Below, in pieces: positions 10,737 through 19,408 of a stretch of DNA of 64,000 nucleotides. A program made the translations under genes and the position numbers. The notes beneath the pieces were generated by a model. That model ran no database searches. It worked only from the letters and a program-made list of their open reading frames with translations, and had not been told where the DNA came from. The stretch's first letter is position 1. The number at the start of each line of letters is the position of its first letter. The stretch is taken from contig NZ_CP013979.1 in the NCBI RefSeq assembly GCF_001660485.1, positions 434,001-498,000 of the forward strand, in the 5' to 3' direction. The stretch comes from Agromyces aureus (GTDB taxonomy: Bacteria > Actinomycetota > Actinomycetes > Actinomycetales > Microbacteriaceae).

Positions 10737-11054
10737 TCACCCGCCGATGATGACCGTCGGTGCGCCAGGACCCGGTGCGATCGGCTGACCGTGCATGCTG
10801 AGGTCGCCCACCCGGGCCGCCGGGAAGCCGCCGATCAGCACGGTCATGCTGCCCTGGGCGATGCCGTTCGGCGCGGGGGAGACGCAGACGATGCCGCCGG
10901 GCATGGCGTTCGCGACGGCGGCGGGCATGTTGGCGATGAGCACCGTCATGACCGCGGCGGCGGGCGTGATGGGTCCGCCGACGTGCGGCTTCGGCCCGTC
11001 GGACAGGGCGCACAACGCCGTGTCGCCGGCTCGGAGCGCGGGCCCGGTGGGCAT
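10737..11054 (-). CDS. cis10: PAAR-type spike tip protein of the injection system
   Basis: 105-aa PAAR-like protein with the repeating Gly/Pro-rich strand pattern (MTVLIANMPAAVANAMPGG, LIGGFPAARVGDLSMHG) and an HG/GD signature typical of the conical tip that caps a VgrG-like spike. The start ATG overlaps the stop of the upstream gene by 1 nt (TGATG), so it is translated with the membrane protein before it. In eCIS nomenclature this corresponds to Cis10/Pvc10. Confidence 0.85.
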   Translation of the reverse strand: MPTGPALRAGDTALCALSDGPKPHVGGPITPAAAVMTVLIANMPAAVANAMPGGIVCVSPAPNGIAQGSMTVLIGGFPAARVGDLSMHGQPIAPGPGAPTVIIGG

Positions 11055-12343
11055 CAGCCGGTCTGCGTGACCACTCGGGCCGTGATGAGGACCGAGGCGC
11101 CGCACTCGGTGCGGGCGGGTCCGGTCACGGGCGGGGCGACCCTCGTGCACTCGAGCTTCGCGAAGAGCTCGTCCTCTTCGGCGAGCTGCAGCGGCGTCAC
11201 GAAGTGGAAGTCGATGTCGCGGAAGTTCTCGAGCCCGGTCGTGAAGATCGGGGCCACCACGTCGCGGTTCTCGATCGTCAGGATGCCGAAGTCGCCGCGA
11301 GGGTTGCTGATCACGACGTCGGTGATGCGCAGCACCGCATTGGCCGGCACGACCCAGCGGTCGCTCTCGTCGGCGGCGCCGCCCGGGGCATCCGACAACT
11401 CGAAGCGGATGTCGACGTCGGTCGCCGCGGACACGGGTTGGACCGGCTCGGTCGACTGGCCGACGGCCTCGAGCGCGTCGTTCGCCTTCTGCGCGGCGGA
11501 GTCGGCCTGCTCGGCCGCAGCGCCGGCCTGCTTCGACGCCGAGTCGGCCTGCTCGTTCGCCTGGGCGAGCGGCTCCTCGACCGCGTCGCGCGCGGCGGAC
11601 TCGATGGTCGGCTTCAGCACGAAGAACCAGAGGGCGAGCAGAAGGAGGAGGAGGGCGAGCAGGGCGAGCAGGAGTTTCCAGAGCCACTTCGGGAACACGC
11701 GCTCCTGCACGTAGCTGCCGGGCAGCACGAACGGCTCGTCGGTTCCCTCGGGCGCGACGAGCACCGTGAACTGGTGGGTGACGGGGTCGCCGCGCCACAC
11801 CCGGTTGCGGGGCCGAAGGTCGATGTCGACGAACTCGGTGTGGCCCGGGTCGACCGAGACATCCGGTGTCGGCGTGGAGAGCCCGAGGCGGTCGTCGCTC
11901 TGGCCCGCGATCGACGCGACCATGGGCACGTTTCCGCGGTTGTCGATGGCGACCCGCACCCGCTTGCGGCCCCGGCCGTGCGCGATGCGGGGCAGCAGCT
12001 CGGCCTCGGTCTCGGCGAAGGGGGTCACGGTGAGCATCGCCTCGGCGACGACCTGCACCTCGGGCTGCTCGACCGCACGAGCGCGGATGCCCAGCGCGAC
12101 CTGGCCCACGACCGAGTCGGGCAGGCGGGGCGCGAGCACCGTGACCGTCGCCGTCTCGGTCTGGCCCGGGTAGATCGTGAGCATCGCGGGTTCGATGCGC
12201 GTCCACGCCGCGGCGCCGCCGAGCGCGGTCAGCTCGAACGACTCGACGAGCAGCGTGTCGTTGAGCACGCTGACCGTGAGCGTCGCCGCCGTGCCCGGAT
12301 CGATGGACAGGGCGGCCGGGGCGATGGTCGCACTGGTTGCCAT
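11054..12343 (-). CDS. eCIS-associated membrane protein with two beta-sandwich domains, one TM and a coiled coil
   Basis: 429 aa. Residues ~1-200 hold two Ig/COG1470-like beta-sandwich segments (LSIDPGTAATLTVSVLND and similar). A very hydrophobic TM (~222-243, LLLALLALLLLLLALWFF) follows, then an Ala/Gln/Asp-rich coiled coil (~255-292) and a C-terminal beta domain. There is no signal peptide, so the topology is probably N-in/C-out. Similar proteins occur in actinobacterial eCIS loci; a role in docking or anchoring the particle at the membrane is inference. The ATG at 12343 is chosen because upstream translation is low-complexity Arg/Ala. Divergent from the LuxR gene. Confidence 0.75.
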   Translation of the reverse strand: MATSATIAPAALSIDPGTAATLTVSVLNDTLLVESFELTALGGAAAWTRIEPAMLTIYPGQTETATVTVLAPRLPDSVVGQVALGIRARAVEQPEVQVVAEAMLTVTPFAETEAELLPRIAHGRGRKRVRVAIDNRGNVPMVASIAGQSDDRLGLSTPTPDVSVDPGHTEFVDIDLRPRNRVWRGDPVTHQFTVLVAPEGTDEPFVLPGSYVQERVFPKWLWKLLLALLALLLLLLALWFFVLKPTIESAARDAVEEPLAQANEQADSASKQAGAAAEQADSAAQKANDALEAVGQSTEPVQPVSAATDVDIRFELSDAPGGAADESDRWVVPANAVLRITDVVISNPRGDFGILTIENRDVVAPIFTTGLENFRDIDFHFVTPLQLAEEDELFAKLECTRVAPPVTGPARTECGASVLITARVVTQTG

Positions 12344-12416
12344 GGCGTCACGGTATCGGCGCCTCGGCCGCGCGGAGCGGGCTGCGCGGTCAGCCGGTCG
12401 CGCAGCCGAAGTTGCC

Positions 12417-12434
12417 CGTTGAGCGGATGTTGAG
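12417..12434. promoter_or_regulatory. Heptamer direct repeats with 11-bp period (SARP-like binding site)
   Basis: CGTTGAG (12417-12423) and TGTTGAG (12428-12434) are separated by 4 bp, giving the 11-bp period used by SARP/BTAD activators. They lie in the divergent region between the eCIS membrane protein and the LuxR gene. The locus also encodes a BTAD regulator at 39621-42200. The functional link is inference. Confidence 0.4.
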
Positions 12435-12523
12435 TGCGCGAAGAGGACGGCGCGGCATCCTGTTCGTATTCCCCCTGTACGAGTGCATCGCTGCACGCCA
12501 TTCCGACTCCAGGGGGAACGACC

Positions 12524-13147
12524 ATGACCAGAACGACCGTGCGGGTCTACGCACGAGACCCGATCTCCGAGGCGGGCGTGACGAGCGCGCTGAGGCCGAG
12601 GCCCGAGGTGCGCATCGTCGGACCCGACGACCCCGATGCGCCCGAGGTGGTGCTCGTGGTCGTCGACGAGTTCGACGACGAGACGATGAACAGCCTGCGG
12701 TTCCTGCGCCGCAACGGCGAGGCGCGCGTGATCCTCGTCGCCGCGCAGCTCGACGACCGGGTGCTCGTCGATGCCGTCGAGTGCGGCGTCGTCGGGCTGC
12801 TGCGACGTTCAGAGGCGACGACCGATCGCCTGTTGTCGGCGATCACGGCCGCCGCCGCCGGCGAGGGCACGGTTCCGCCCGACCTGCTGGGGCGCCTGCT
12901 CGACCAGGTCGGCCGGTTGCAGCGCACGGTGCTCGACCCGCGCGGCATCACCTTCAGCGGCCTCGCCTCGCGCGAGGTCGAGGTGCTGAAGCTCGTCGCC
13001 GAGGGGTGGGACACCTCGCAGATCGCGAAGGAGCTCTGCTACTCCGAACGCACCGTGAAGAACGTGCTGCACGACGTGACGACCCGCCTGCAGCTGCGCA
13101 ACCGGTCGCACGCCGTCGCCTACGCGGTGCGCGAGGGGCTCATCTGA
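12524..13147 (+). CDS. LuxR/NarL-type regulator with degenerate receiver domain
   Basis: 207-aa regulator. The C-terminal GerE-type HTH is clear (FSGLASREVEVLKLVAEGWD, QIAKELCYSERTVKNVLHD). The N-terminal ~120 residues have a receiver-like alternation (VVLVVVDEF, ARVILVAAQ) ending in LLRRSEAT where true receivers have their conserved Lys region. It looks like an atypical, probably phosphorylation-independent receiver. AGGGGG lies well placed before the ATG. It sits inside the eCIS locus and is a candidate for binding the shared palindromes described separately. Confidence 0.85.
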   Translation: MTRTTVRVYARDPISEAGVTSALRPRPEVRIVGPDDPDAPEVVLVVVDEFDDETMNSLRFLRRNGEARVILVAAQLDDRVLVDAVECGVVGLLRRSEATTDRLLSAITAAAAGEGTVPPDLLGRLLDQVGRLQRTVLDPRGITFSGLASREVEVLKLVAEGWDTSQIAKELCYSERTVKNVLHDVTTRLQLRNRSHAVAYAVREGLI

Positions 13148-13198
13148 GCGGATGCCGGGGGCGGGCGCCCGGGCGCCGGATCGGGTGCCTCGGGCCGG

Positions 13199-13212
13199 TG
13201 CCCGTCGGGGCA
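13199..13212. promoter_or_regulatory. eCIS palindrome copy 1 (TGCCCG-N2-CGGGCA, one mismatch)
   Basis: TGCCCGTCGGGGCA, 83 bp upstream of the secreted-protein start at 13295. It matches the palindrome found upstream of three other eCIS units except at one position. Confidence 0.4.
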
Positions 13213-13294
13213 TCCGCGCATGCGCGGAAGGGTGCCCCGCGTCGGATGCCGCGCAGCGCCGCTGCCTCGAATGTTGGAAGGTCGGAGGAGGACC

Positions 13295-16200
13295 GTGACG
13301 AGCCGGAGCCGGATCGCCTGGGCGAGTGTCGCCATGACGCTCGCCGTGCTGCTCGGTGCCTCGATGCTCGGGCCGGTCTCCGTCGCGGCCGCGGCCGACG
13401 AACCGGCCTACTCCGTCGACGTGGTGACCGCGCCGAAGTCGGCGGCGGGCGGCGGCCGGGTCACCGCGACCGTGACCGTGACGACGAACCGACCGGACGC
13501 CTACCCGGATCTCGCACGCCTCAGCGTGGGGCTCGACTGGAATCCTCCCGCCGGCCTGACCCTTCGCACGACCGCTCCGGATGCGCCGGTCGGGTGCGAC
13601 GGGTACCGCACGGCCGACGGGTCGTACTCGTCTGCGCCGGTGCGCGGCGGCGCCTGCGACGTGACGCCGTCGCCGACCGTCGGCGGCGTCGTGGCGTTCA
13701 CCTACGTCTTCGCGTTGAGCGGGGTGCCGCCTTCGCTGCCCGTCGTGCAGGTGAGCACCGTGCGCGGGTGGGAGGACACGGGTGACGGGCTCGCGAGCTT
13801 CGACCTCGTGGCCGAGGACATCGTCGGCGATCAGGACTACTTCGAGATGGGTCCGGTGTTCTCCGCCGCGGTCTCGGTCGACCGGAAGGTGTCGACGACG
13901 GGGATCGGCGAGCGGGTCACGGCGACCTTCACCGTCGTGCACGCCCCGAGCGCGGCCCCCACGATGAACGGGTCGCAGGTGCAGTTCGCGATCAACTGGC
14001 CCACCTTCTTCACCCCGGTCGGCGGCACGACGCCCGCCGACGCCTGCGATGACGGCCTCATCAACGGGTCGTGCGCGATCACCGAGCCGACGAGCGCGCG
14101 CAAGACGACCGTGTTCACCATGCAATTCGACGTGCCGCCGGGCAACGGAGGTCAGGGAGCCGTCTCGATCATCGGGCAGGGCGGTTGGTACGTTCCGCCC
14201 GGACCGATCATCTCGATCGCCCCGTTGCAGCAGGATGCCTCGATCCGGCTGGCGGCCGATGGCGAGCGCGGTGCCGGCGCGGGCGGCGGCTCGGGCGGCC
14301 CCGGCGGTGTGCGCGGCGCGGCCGTCGCCACCGCGGCCGACGTACGCCAGGCAATCGTGAAGGCGGCCCCCACCCCTCGGCCTCCGGGGGCGCTCGACAT
14401 CCCCGGCACGTGGACCGGGGTCGAGGCGGCATCCGTCATCGCCCTGTACCGGCCGTTCCCGATGGAGATCGAACTGCGGCCGCAGCTCTCGACGCTCGGC
14501 GAGGAGGGCATCGAGGGCGTCGTGCGGGTGCGGCACGACGAGGCCGCCGCGGTGACGCTGTTCGGACTCGAGCTCGACGTCGACCTGTCTCCCGACGCCG
14601 CACTCGTACCGGTCGGCGATCCGGTCGGGTGCGCGACGTACGTCGCCGGCATCTGCACGATCGTGGGGCTCGACGCGCCCGGCTCCGAGGTCGAGATCAC
14701 GATGGCGTTCGCGCCGCCCGACGAGGTCGGGGTCGGGTTCCTCGCTGCGGATCAGGTCGCGGGGCGATTCGAGTTCGACGGCGGCGTCGTCGCGGCGCCG
14801 GACCCCTGGCTCGAGTCCGCCTACGACTCGCAGATCACCGATGCCGAGCTCGTGACGCTCGACGTCGTGCTCAGCGAGGACTACGTCTGGGAGGGCGGAC
14901 CCATGCTGTCGGCGCTGGTCACCCCGACGCGGGCGGCTCGGGAGGTCGAGGAGGACAGCTCCTCGTACGAGCTCTGGGGCACGCTCTTCGTCAGAATGGC
15001 GATCACCTGGCCCGACTACCTCACGCCGATGAGCACGCCGACCGGATGCACGCCGCAGGTGACGGGAATGGTGTGCGAGGTCGTACTGGAGGAGCCGGGT
15101 GCGGGCCCGACCGTCGCCCTGGCATTCTCGATCGGACCGGGCGTGGTCGACGGACTGGTAGCCGCCGAGGGCGTCTTCCTGCAGAACACCTTCGGCGATG
15201 AGAGCACCGATCTGCCCGTGGAGTGGATCGTGCCCGACGACGAGCCGCTCGGCCCCGTCGAGCCGTTCATCCCGCTCGACGTCGAGGTCGAGCGCGATCT
15301 CGTCTGGGAGGGCGGCGACGACGTCGGTGCGACGATCACGGCGACGCGCAACTCGTTCGTGACGGGCTCGCTGCGCGACCCCCTCGGGTCGCTCGTCGTC
15401 GAGGTGGCGATCACGTGGCCGGCCTTCCTGCATCCGACCGCCCCGCCCACGGGGTGCGAGTCGTGGGACGGCACGATCTGCACGATCACCCTGTCGAAAC
15501 CCGGCGCCGTGGCCCTGATCGGGCTCGAGTTCTCGGTCGGTGGTGCACCCCCCGGCAGCGTGCTGACGGGCGACGTGCGCGCCGAGGCGACCCGGCTCTT
15601 CGAGCTCAACGCCGACGGCCCGCAGGAACTGCCGACCGAGTGGGTGACCCCCGACGCGGACCCCGTCACCCGCATCCGCGCGACCGTCACGCTCGATCTC
15701 GCACTCGACCGCGATCCCGGCTACACCGGCGGCAAGCAGCTCGTCGTCACGACGACGATCACGCGAGAGAGCCCCGGCGCGACCCTTCCCGGTCTCGAGG
15801 TCGGCCTCGACTTCGACTGGGCGGGGTACCTCACGAAGACGGCCGACACGGGGTGCGCGAGCTTCTCCGGCACGACGTGCGTCGTGACGGGACTCGATGC
15901 GCCAGGGGCATCCGCCGTGGTCACGCTGACCTTCGCGATGCCGCCGCCGACCCTGCCGCCGGTGCCCGAGGTGCTCCCGCGCACGAACGACCTCGCCGTC
16001 GACGGCGTGAGCCTCTCGTTCGTGCCCCCGCCGCCGCCGGCACCCGAGCCGGAGCCCGTGCCGGAACCCGAGCCGTGGCCGCCCGACGGCTGCTTCATCA
16101 ACGACGAGGGCGTGTGCGTGTGCACCGACGAGTTCGTCGTGTGCCCGACGCCTCCGCCGGTGCTGCCGGAGGAGCCCGACCCGGCCCCCGTGCCCGAGCC

Positions 16201-16582
16201 GCTCGACGGCACCCTGCCGCCGTCGTGGATCGGCGAGGACCGCGAGCCCTTCACGGTGCTGCAGCCGAACCTGCTCATCGCGCAGACGGTGGCGTCACCG
16301 GGCGACGGCATCGAGGCGTACGGCAAGTACCTGCCGCCGAATGCGAACGTCACGCTGCGGTGGGAGGGGCTCGCGACGATGTCGGCCGTGCAGTGGCCGA
16401 ACCCAGACGACCCGACCGAGGCGCGCTGGTCGCTCGTGATCCTGCGCTGGCAGTTCGCGGGGGCGCGCACGCTCATCATGCACAGCGAGGACGGCCAGTT
16501 CGCCGACATCCCGTCGAGCAATCAGCTCCTCGTGGTGCCGCGCACGGGCATGGGCCCCGATCTGGTGGGGAGGGGCGGATGA
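13295..16582 (+). CDS. Secreted protein with repeated beta-sandwich domains, eCIS-embedded
   Basis: 1095 aa. GTG start with a strong SD (GGAGGAGG). The Sec signal peptide runs to about VSVAAAADEP. The mature part is a string of ~130-170-residue beta-rich repeats carrying a WPxxLxP...GC...C...PG pattern (e.g. ITWPDYLTPMSTPTGC), reminiscent of DUF11-type adhesin modules with one intradomain Cys pair. A Pro/Glu-rich linker (about nt 16030-16210) and a further C-terminal domain follow. No LPXTG or TM anchor is seen. Its stop overlaps the start of the tail terminator gene, so it is in the structural operon although it should be exported. Function unknown. Confidence 0.7.
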   Translation: MTSRSRIAWASVAMTLAVLLGASMLGPVSVAAAADEPAYSVDVVTAPKSAAGGGRVTATVTVTTNRPDAYPDLARLSVGLDWNPPAGLTLRTTAPDAPVGCDGYRTADGSYSSAPVRGGACDVTPSPTVGGVVAFTYVFALSGVPPSLPVVQVSTVRGWEDTGDGLASFDLVAEDIVGDQDYFEMGPVFSAAVSVDRKVSTTGIGERVTATFTVVHAPSAAPTMNGSQVQFAINWPTFFTPVGGTTPADACDDGLINGSCAITEPTSARKTTVFTMQFDVPPGNGGQGAVSIIGQGGWYVPPGPIISIAPLQQDASIRLAADGERGAGAGGGSGGPGGVRGAAVATAADVRQAIVKAAPTPRPPGALDIPGTWTGVEAASVIALYRPFPMEIELRPQLSTLGEEGIEGVVRVRHDEAAAVTLFGLELDVDLSPDAALVPVGDPVGCATYVAGICTIVGLDAPGSEVEITMAFAPPDEVGVGFLAADQVAGRFEFDGGVVAAPDPWLESAYDSQITDAELVTLDVVLSEDYVWEGGPMLSALVTPTRAAREVEEDSSSYELWGTLFVRMAITWPDYLTPMSTPTGCTPQVTGMVCEVVLEEPGAGPTVALAFSIGPGVVDGLVAAEGVFLQNTFGDESTDLPVEWIVPDDEPLGPVEPFIPLDVEVERDLVWEGGDDVGATITATRNSFVTGSLRDPLGSLVVEVAITWPAFLHPTAPPTGCESWDGTICTITLSKPGAVALIGLEFSVGGAPPGSVLTGDVRAEATRLFELNADGPQELPTEWVTPDADPVTRIRATVTLDLALDRDPGYTGGKQLVVTTTITRESPGATLPGLEVGLDFDWAGYLTKTADTGCASFSGTTCVVTGLDAPGASAVVTLTFAMPPPTLPPVPEVLPRTNDLAVDGVSLSFVPPPPPAPEPEPVPEPEPWPPDGCFINDEGVCVCTDEFVVCPTPPPVLPEEPDPAPVPEPLDGTLPPSWIGEDREPFTVLQPNLLIAQTVASPGDGIEAYGKYLPPNANVTLRWEGLATMSAVQWPNPDDPTEARWSLVILRWQFAGARTLIMHSEDGQFADIPSSNQLLVVPRTGMGPDLVGRGG

Positions 16583-17199
16583 TCGGCGAGATCGACGAGG
16601 CGCTCAAGTCGCTCGTGAAGGCGTCGGACGGCATCGCCGCCGACATCGACATCGCGCTCGACGCGCCCACCAAGGACTGGGCGGCGAGGCGGAACGCGCC
16701 CACCGTGGACCTGTTCCTCTACGACATCCGCGAGGATGTGCGCCGCCGCGAATTCGGCTTCATCGAGTCGCGCGACGAGACCGGCATCGTCGTCTCGCGC
16801 GCCCCGGCGCCCCGGTACTTCAAGCTCTCGTACCTCGTGACGGCGTGGACCCAGCGGCCCGACGACGAGCACCGCCTGCTCGACGCGCTGCTGCGCTGCT
16901 TCCTGCGCTTCGACGCGATCCCCGACGGATTCGTCGTCGACACCCTCGCCGAGACCGGCCTGCCCTGCTCGATCACGATCGCGCAGCCGCCGCCGGAGGA
17001 TCGCGCGTTCGCCGACGTCTGGTCGTCGCTCGGCGGCGAACTGAAGCCGTCGCTCGACGTCGTCGTGACGGCGCCGCTCAGCCGCGCCATCGCGTACCAC
17101 GTCGGTCCGCCCGTCACCGCGGGCGTCGGGGCCAGCTTCGAGGCCATGGGATTCGGGAGTGAAGATGCCAGGTTCGAGCCGGCCTCCGACGAGGACTGA
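16579..17199 (+). CDS. cis16: DUF4255 tail terminator/cap protein
   Basis: 206 aa. Matches the DUF4255 (Pvc16/Afp16) family: MIGEIDEALKSLVKA, then PTVDLFLYDIREDVRRRE and YFKLSYLVTAWT. Afp16-type proteins terminate the tube and sheath and set particle length. The ATG follows GGGGAGGGG and overlaps the previous stop (ATGA). The AAA+ ATPase gene starts inside its 3' end, the usual eCIS pairing. Confidence 0.9.
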   Translation: MIGEIDEALKSLVKASDGIAADIDIALDAPTKDWAARRNAPTVDLFLYDIREDVRRREFGFIESRDETGIVVSRAPAPRYFKLSYLVTAWTQRPDDEHRLLDALLRCFLRFDAIPDGFVVDTLAETGLPCSITIAQPPPEDRAFADVWSSLGGELKPSLDVVVTAPLSRAIAYHVGPPVTAGVGASFEAMGFGSEDARFEPASDED

Positions 17200-19252
17200 G
17201 ATGGCGCAGGACCCTGGCCTCGCGCACCTGCTCGGGCGTCTCGGCGCGATCGAGGATCGCATCCGGCGTCTCGTCGCCGCACGGCGCGCGGTCGACCCGC
17301 AGCCCGACGACCCGTTCCGCGGGCTCTACCTCAGCGACGAGCTCATCGATCGCATGCTCGAGGGTGCGCCGGGGGTGCCGGACTGGTCGGATGCCTCGGC
17401 CCGCCTCGCCGCGTGCGAGCAGGCCGCCGACATGGCCGAGGCGGCGGGCCACCCCGTGCGGTTGCGGCGGCTCGCCGACGAGTTCGGGCTCGCGCCCATC
17501 GATGTCGACCTGCTCGTGATCGCGCTCGCCGCAGATCTGGATCCAAGGTTCGAGCGGTTCTTCGGCTACCTCAACGACGACGTCGGGCGACGACGCCCGT
17601 CGGTCACGGTCGCACTCGAGCTCTGCGGGGTACCGCTCACGAACGCCGCCGACCGGGCGCGGCTGCTCACCGGGCCGCTCGTGGCGGGAGGACTCGTGAT
17701 CGTCGAGGACGAGGACCGTCCGCTGCCGGGGCGCGCGGTGCGCGTGCCCGACCGCGTCGTCGGCCACCTGCTGGGCGACGACACCCCCGACCGTTCGCTC
17801 GACGGCGTGCTCGTCGAGGCCGAGGAGATCGAGTGGGGCGACGATCGCCGTCTGCGCAATGCGCTGGCCGGCGGCATCCGCCTGATGTACCTGCGCGAGG
17901 CCGCGACCGGCTCCGGCGAGGCGATCGCCAGGCGTGCGCTGCGTGCGAGCGGGCTCGGCACGGTGCAGGTCGACCTCCCTCGACTCGGTCGTGAAGCGGA
18001 TGCCGCAGGTCTGGCGCGTCTCGCGGTGCGCGAGGCCCGGCTCACGGGTCGCGGCGTCGTCGTGTCGCCCGTGACGCTCGAGACCGAGCCGGCGCTCATC
18101 GAGGTGCTCGCCGATTCGCCGCGGCCGACGGTGCTGGTCGGCGAGCCGACCTGGGATCCGGGCTGGTTCCGCGAGCTGCCGGCGATGGACGACGTCGAGG
18201 CGTCGACGACCGAGGAGCGCACGGCGCTCTGGGCGAAGGCGCTCGGTCCGGCCGCCGACGGGCTCGACGTCGCGGCGGCCACCGCGCAGTTCCGGCTGCG
18301 CCCCGAGCAGGTGCTGCGCGCCTCGGCGACCGCGCGTACCCAGGCGTCGCTCTCGACGACGGGCGAACTCACGGCCGCCGACCTCGCCGCGGGGGCGCGG
18401 GCCGAGAACGCGTCGGCGCTCGACCGGCTCGCCCGCCGGGTCACGCCGCGCGTGGGGTGGGCCGATCTCGTGCTGCCTCCCGCGACGATGGACGCGTTGC
18501 AGGAGATCGAGGTGCGCGCGCGGCATCGCGAGCAGGTGCTCGGCGACTGGGGCATGCGCCCGGGCGGCGGGCGCGGGCACGGGGTGGTCGGGCTGTTCGC
18601 GGGCGACTCGGGCACGGGCAAGACGATGTCGGCCGAAGTCGTCGCCGGCGAGCTCGGCCTCGACCTCTACGTGATCGACCTCTCGTCGGTGATCGACAAG
18701 TACATCGGCGAGACCGAGAAGAACCTCGAGCGCATCTTCGTCGCCGCGGCCGGAACGAACGCCGTGCTGCTCTTCGACGAGGCCGACGCGGTGTTCGGCA
18801 AGCGAAGCGACGTGAAGGACGCGCACGACCGGTACGCGAACGTCGAGAGCGCCTACCTGCTGCAGCGCATGGAGACCTTCGACGGACTCGCGATCCTCGC
18901 GACCAACCTGCGCGCGAACATCGACGAGGCGTTCACGCGACGGCTCGACGTGATCGTCGACTTCCCGATGCCGGATGCCGCGCACCGCACGCGCCTCTGG
19001 GATCGCAGCCTCGGTTCCCGGCTGCGGCGCGGCGACGACCTCGACCTCGTGTTCCTCGGCGACGCGTTCGAGCTCGCGGGCGGGGCGATCCGCTCGGCCG
19101 CGGTCACGGCCGCCTACTTCGCGGCCGCCGACGACGGGTTCGTGCGCATGCGCCACCTCGTGCACGCGGTGCACCGCGAGTACCGCAAGCTCGGCCGGCT
19201 CGTGGTCGAGCGCGAGTTCGGGCCGTACTGGCCGCTCGTCGTTGGGCGATGA
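17165..19252 (+). CDS. cis15: AAA+ ATPase of the injection system
   Basis: 695 aa. The C-terminal AAA+ module has Walker A GDSGTGKTM (~480-488), Walker B VLLFDEADAVFG (~534-545) and a conserved ATNLRANIDEAFTRRLD sensor/arginine region. The N-terminal ~450 residues are the family-specific winged/degenerate ATPase region. This is Pvc15/Afp15, required for particle assembly or cargo loading in known systems. The ATG at 17165 has GGGAG 6 bp upstream and overlaps cis16; an ATG at 17201 just after the cis16 stop is the alternative. Confidence 0.9.
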   Translation: MPGSSRPPTRTEMAQDPGLAHLLGRLGAIEDRIRRLVAARRAVDPQPDDPFRGLYLSDELIDRMLEGAPGVPDWSDASARLAACEQAADMAEAAGHPVRLRRLADEFGLAPIDVDLLVIALAADLDPRFERFFGYLNDDVGRRRPSVTVALELCGVPLTNAADRARLLTGPLVAGGLVIVEDEDRPLPGRAVRVPDRVVGHLLGDDTPDRSLDGVLVEAEEIEWGDDRRLRNALAGGIRLMYLREAATGSGEAIARRALRASGLGTVQVDLPRLGREADAAGLARLAVREARLTGRGVVVSPVTLETEPALIEVLADSPRPTVLVGEPTWDPGWFRELPAMDDVEASTTEERTALWAKALGPAADGLDVAAATAQFRLRPEQVLRASATARTQASLSTTGELTAADLAAGARAENASALDRLARRVTPRVGWADLVLPPATMDALQEIEVRARHREQVLGDWGMRPGGGRGHGVVGLFAGDSGTGKTMSAEVVAGELGLDLYVIDLSSVIDKYIGETEKNLERIFVAAAGTNAVLLFDEADAVFGKRSDVKDAHDRYANVESAYLLQRMETFDGLAILATNLRANIDEAFTRRLDVIVDFPMPDAAHRTRLWDRSLGSRLRRGDDLDLVFLGDAFELAGGAIRSAAVTAAYFAAADDGFVRMRHLVHAVHREYRKLGRLVVEREFGPYWPLVVGR

Positions 19253-19332
19253 GGGAGGGGCGGATGTCGGTGGCACGGGCGGCGGCGGTGGCGCAGCGGT
19301 CGCAGGCGGGCGCGCGTTCGCGACGCAGGAGA

Positions 19333-19346
19333 TGCCCGATCGGGCA
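19333..19346. promoter_or_regulatory. eCIS palindrome copy 2 (perfect)
   Basis: TGCCCGATCGGGCA, a perfect 14-bp palindrome, 63 bp upstream of the DUF4157 gene in a 156-bp intergenic gap. It shares both half-sites with the copies at 13199, 23139 and 26637. Confidence 0.55.
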
Positions 19347-19408
19347 CACCTCGCGCCGACGGCGGCGAGCAGGAGTGGAATGGGATCGGGCGACCATGGA
19401 GGTGCATC

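Noticed and set aside
19249..19408. Small plus-strand frame between cis15 and the DUF4157 gene
   Set aside because: Arg-rich translation without SD. The stretch contains the palindrome and is better read as a promoter region.
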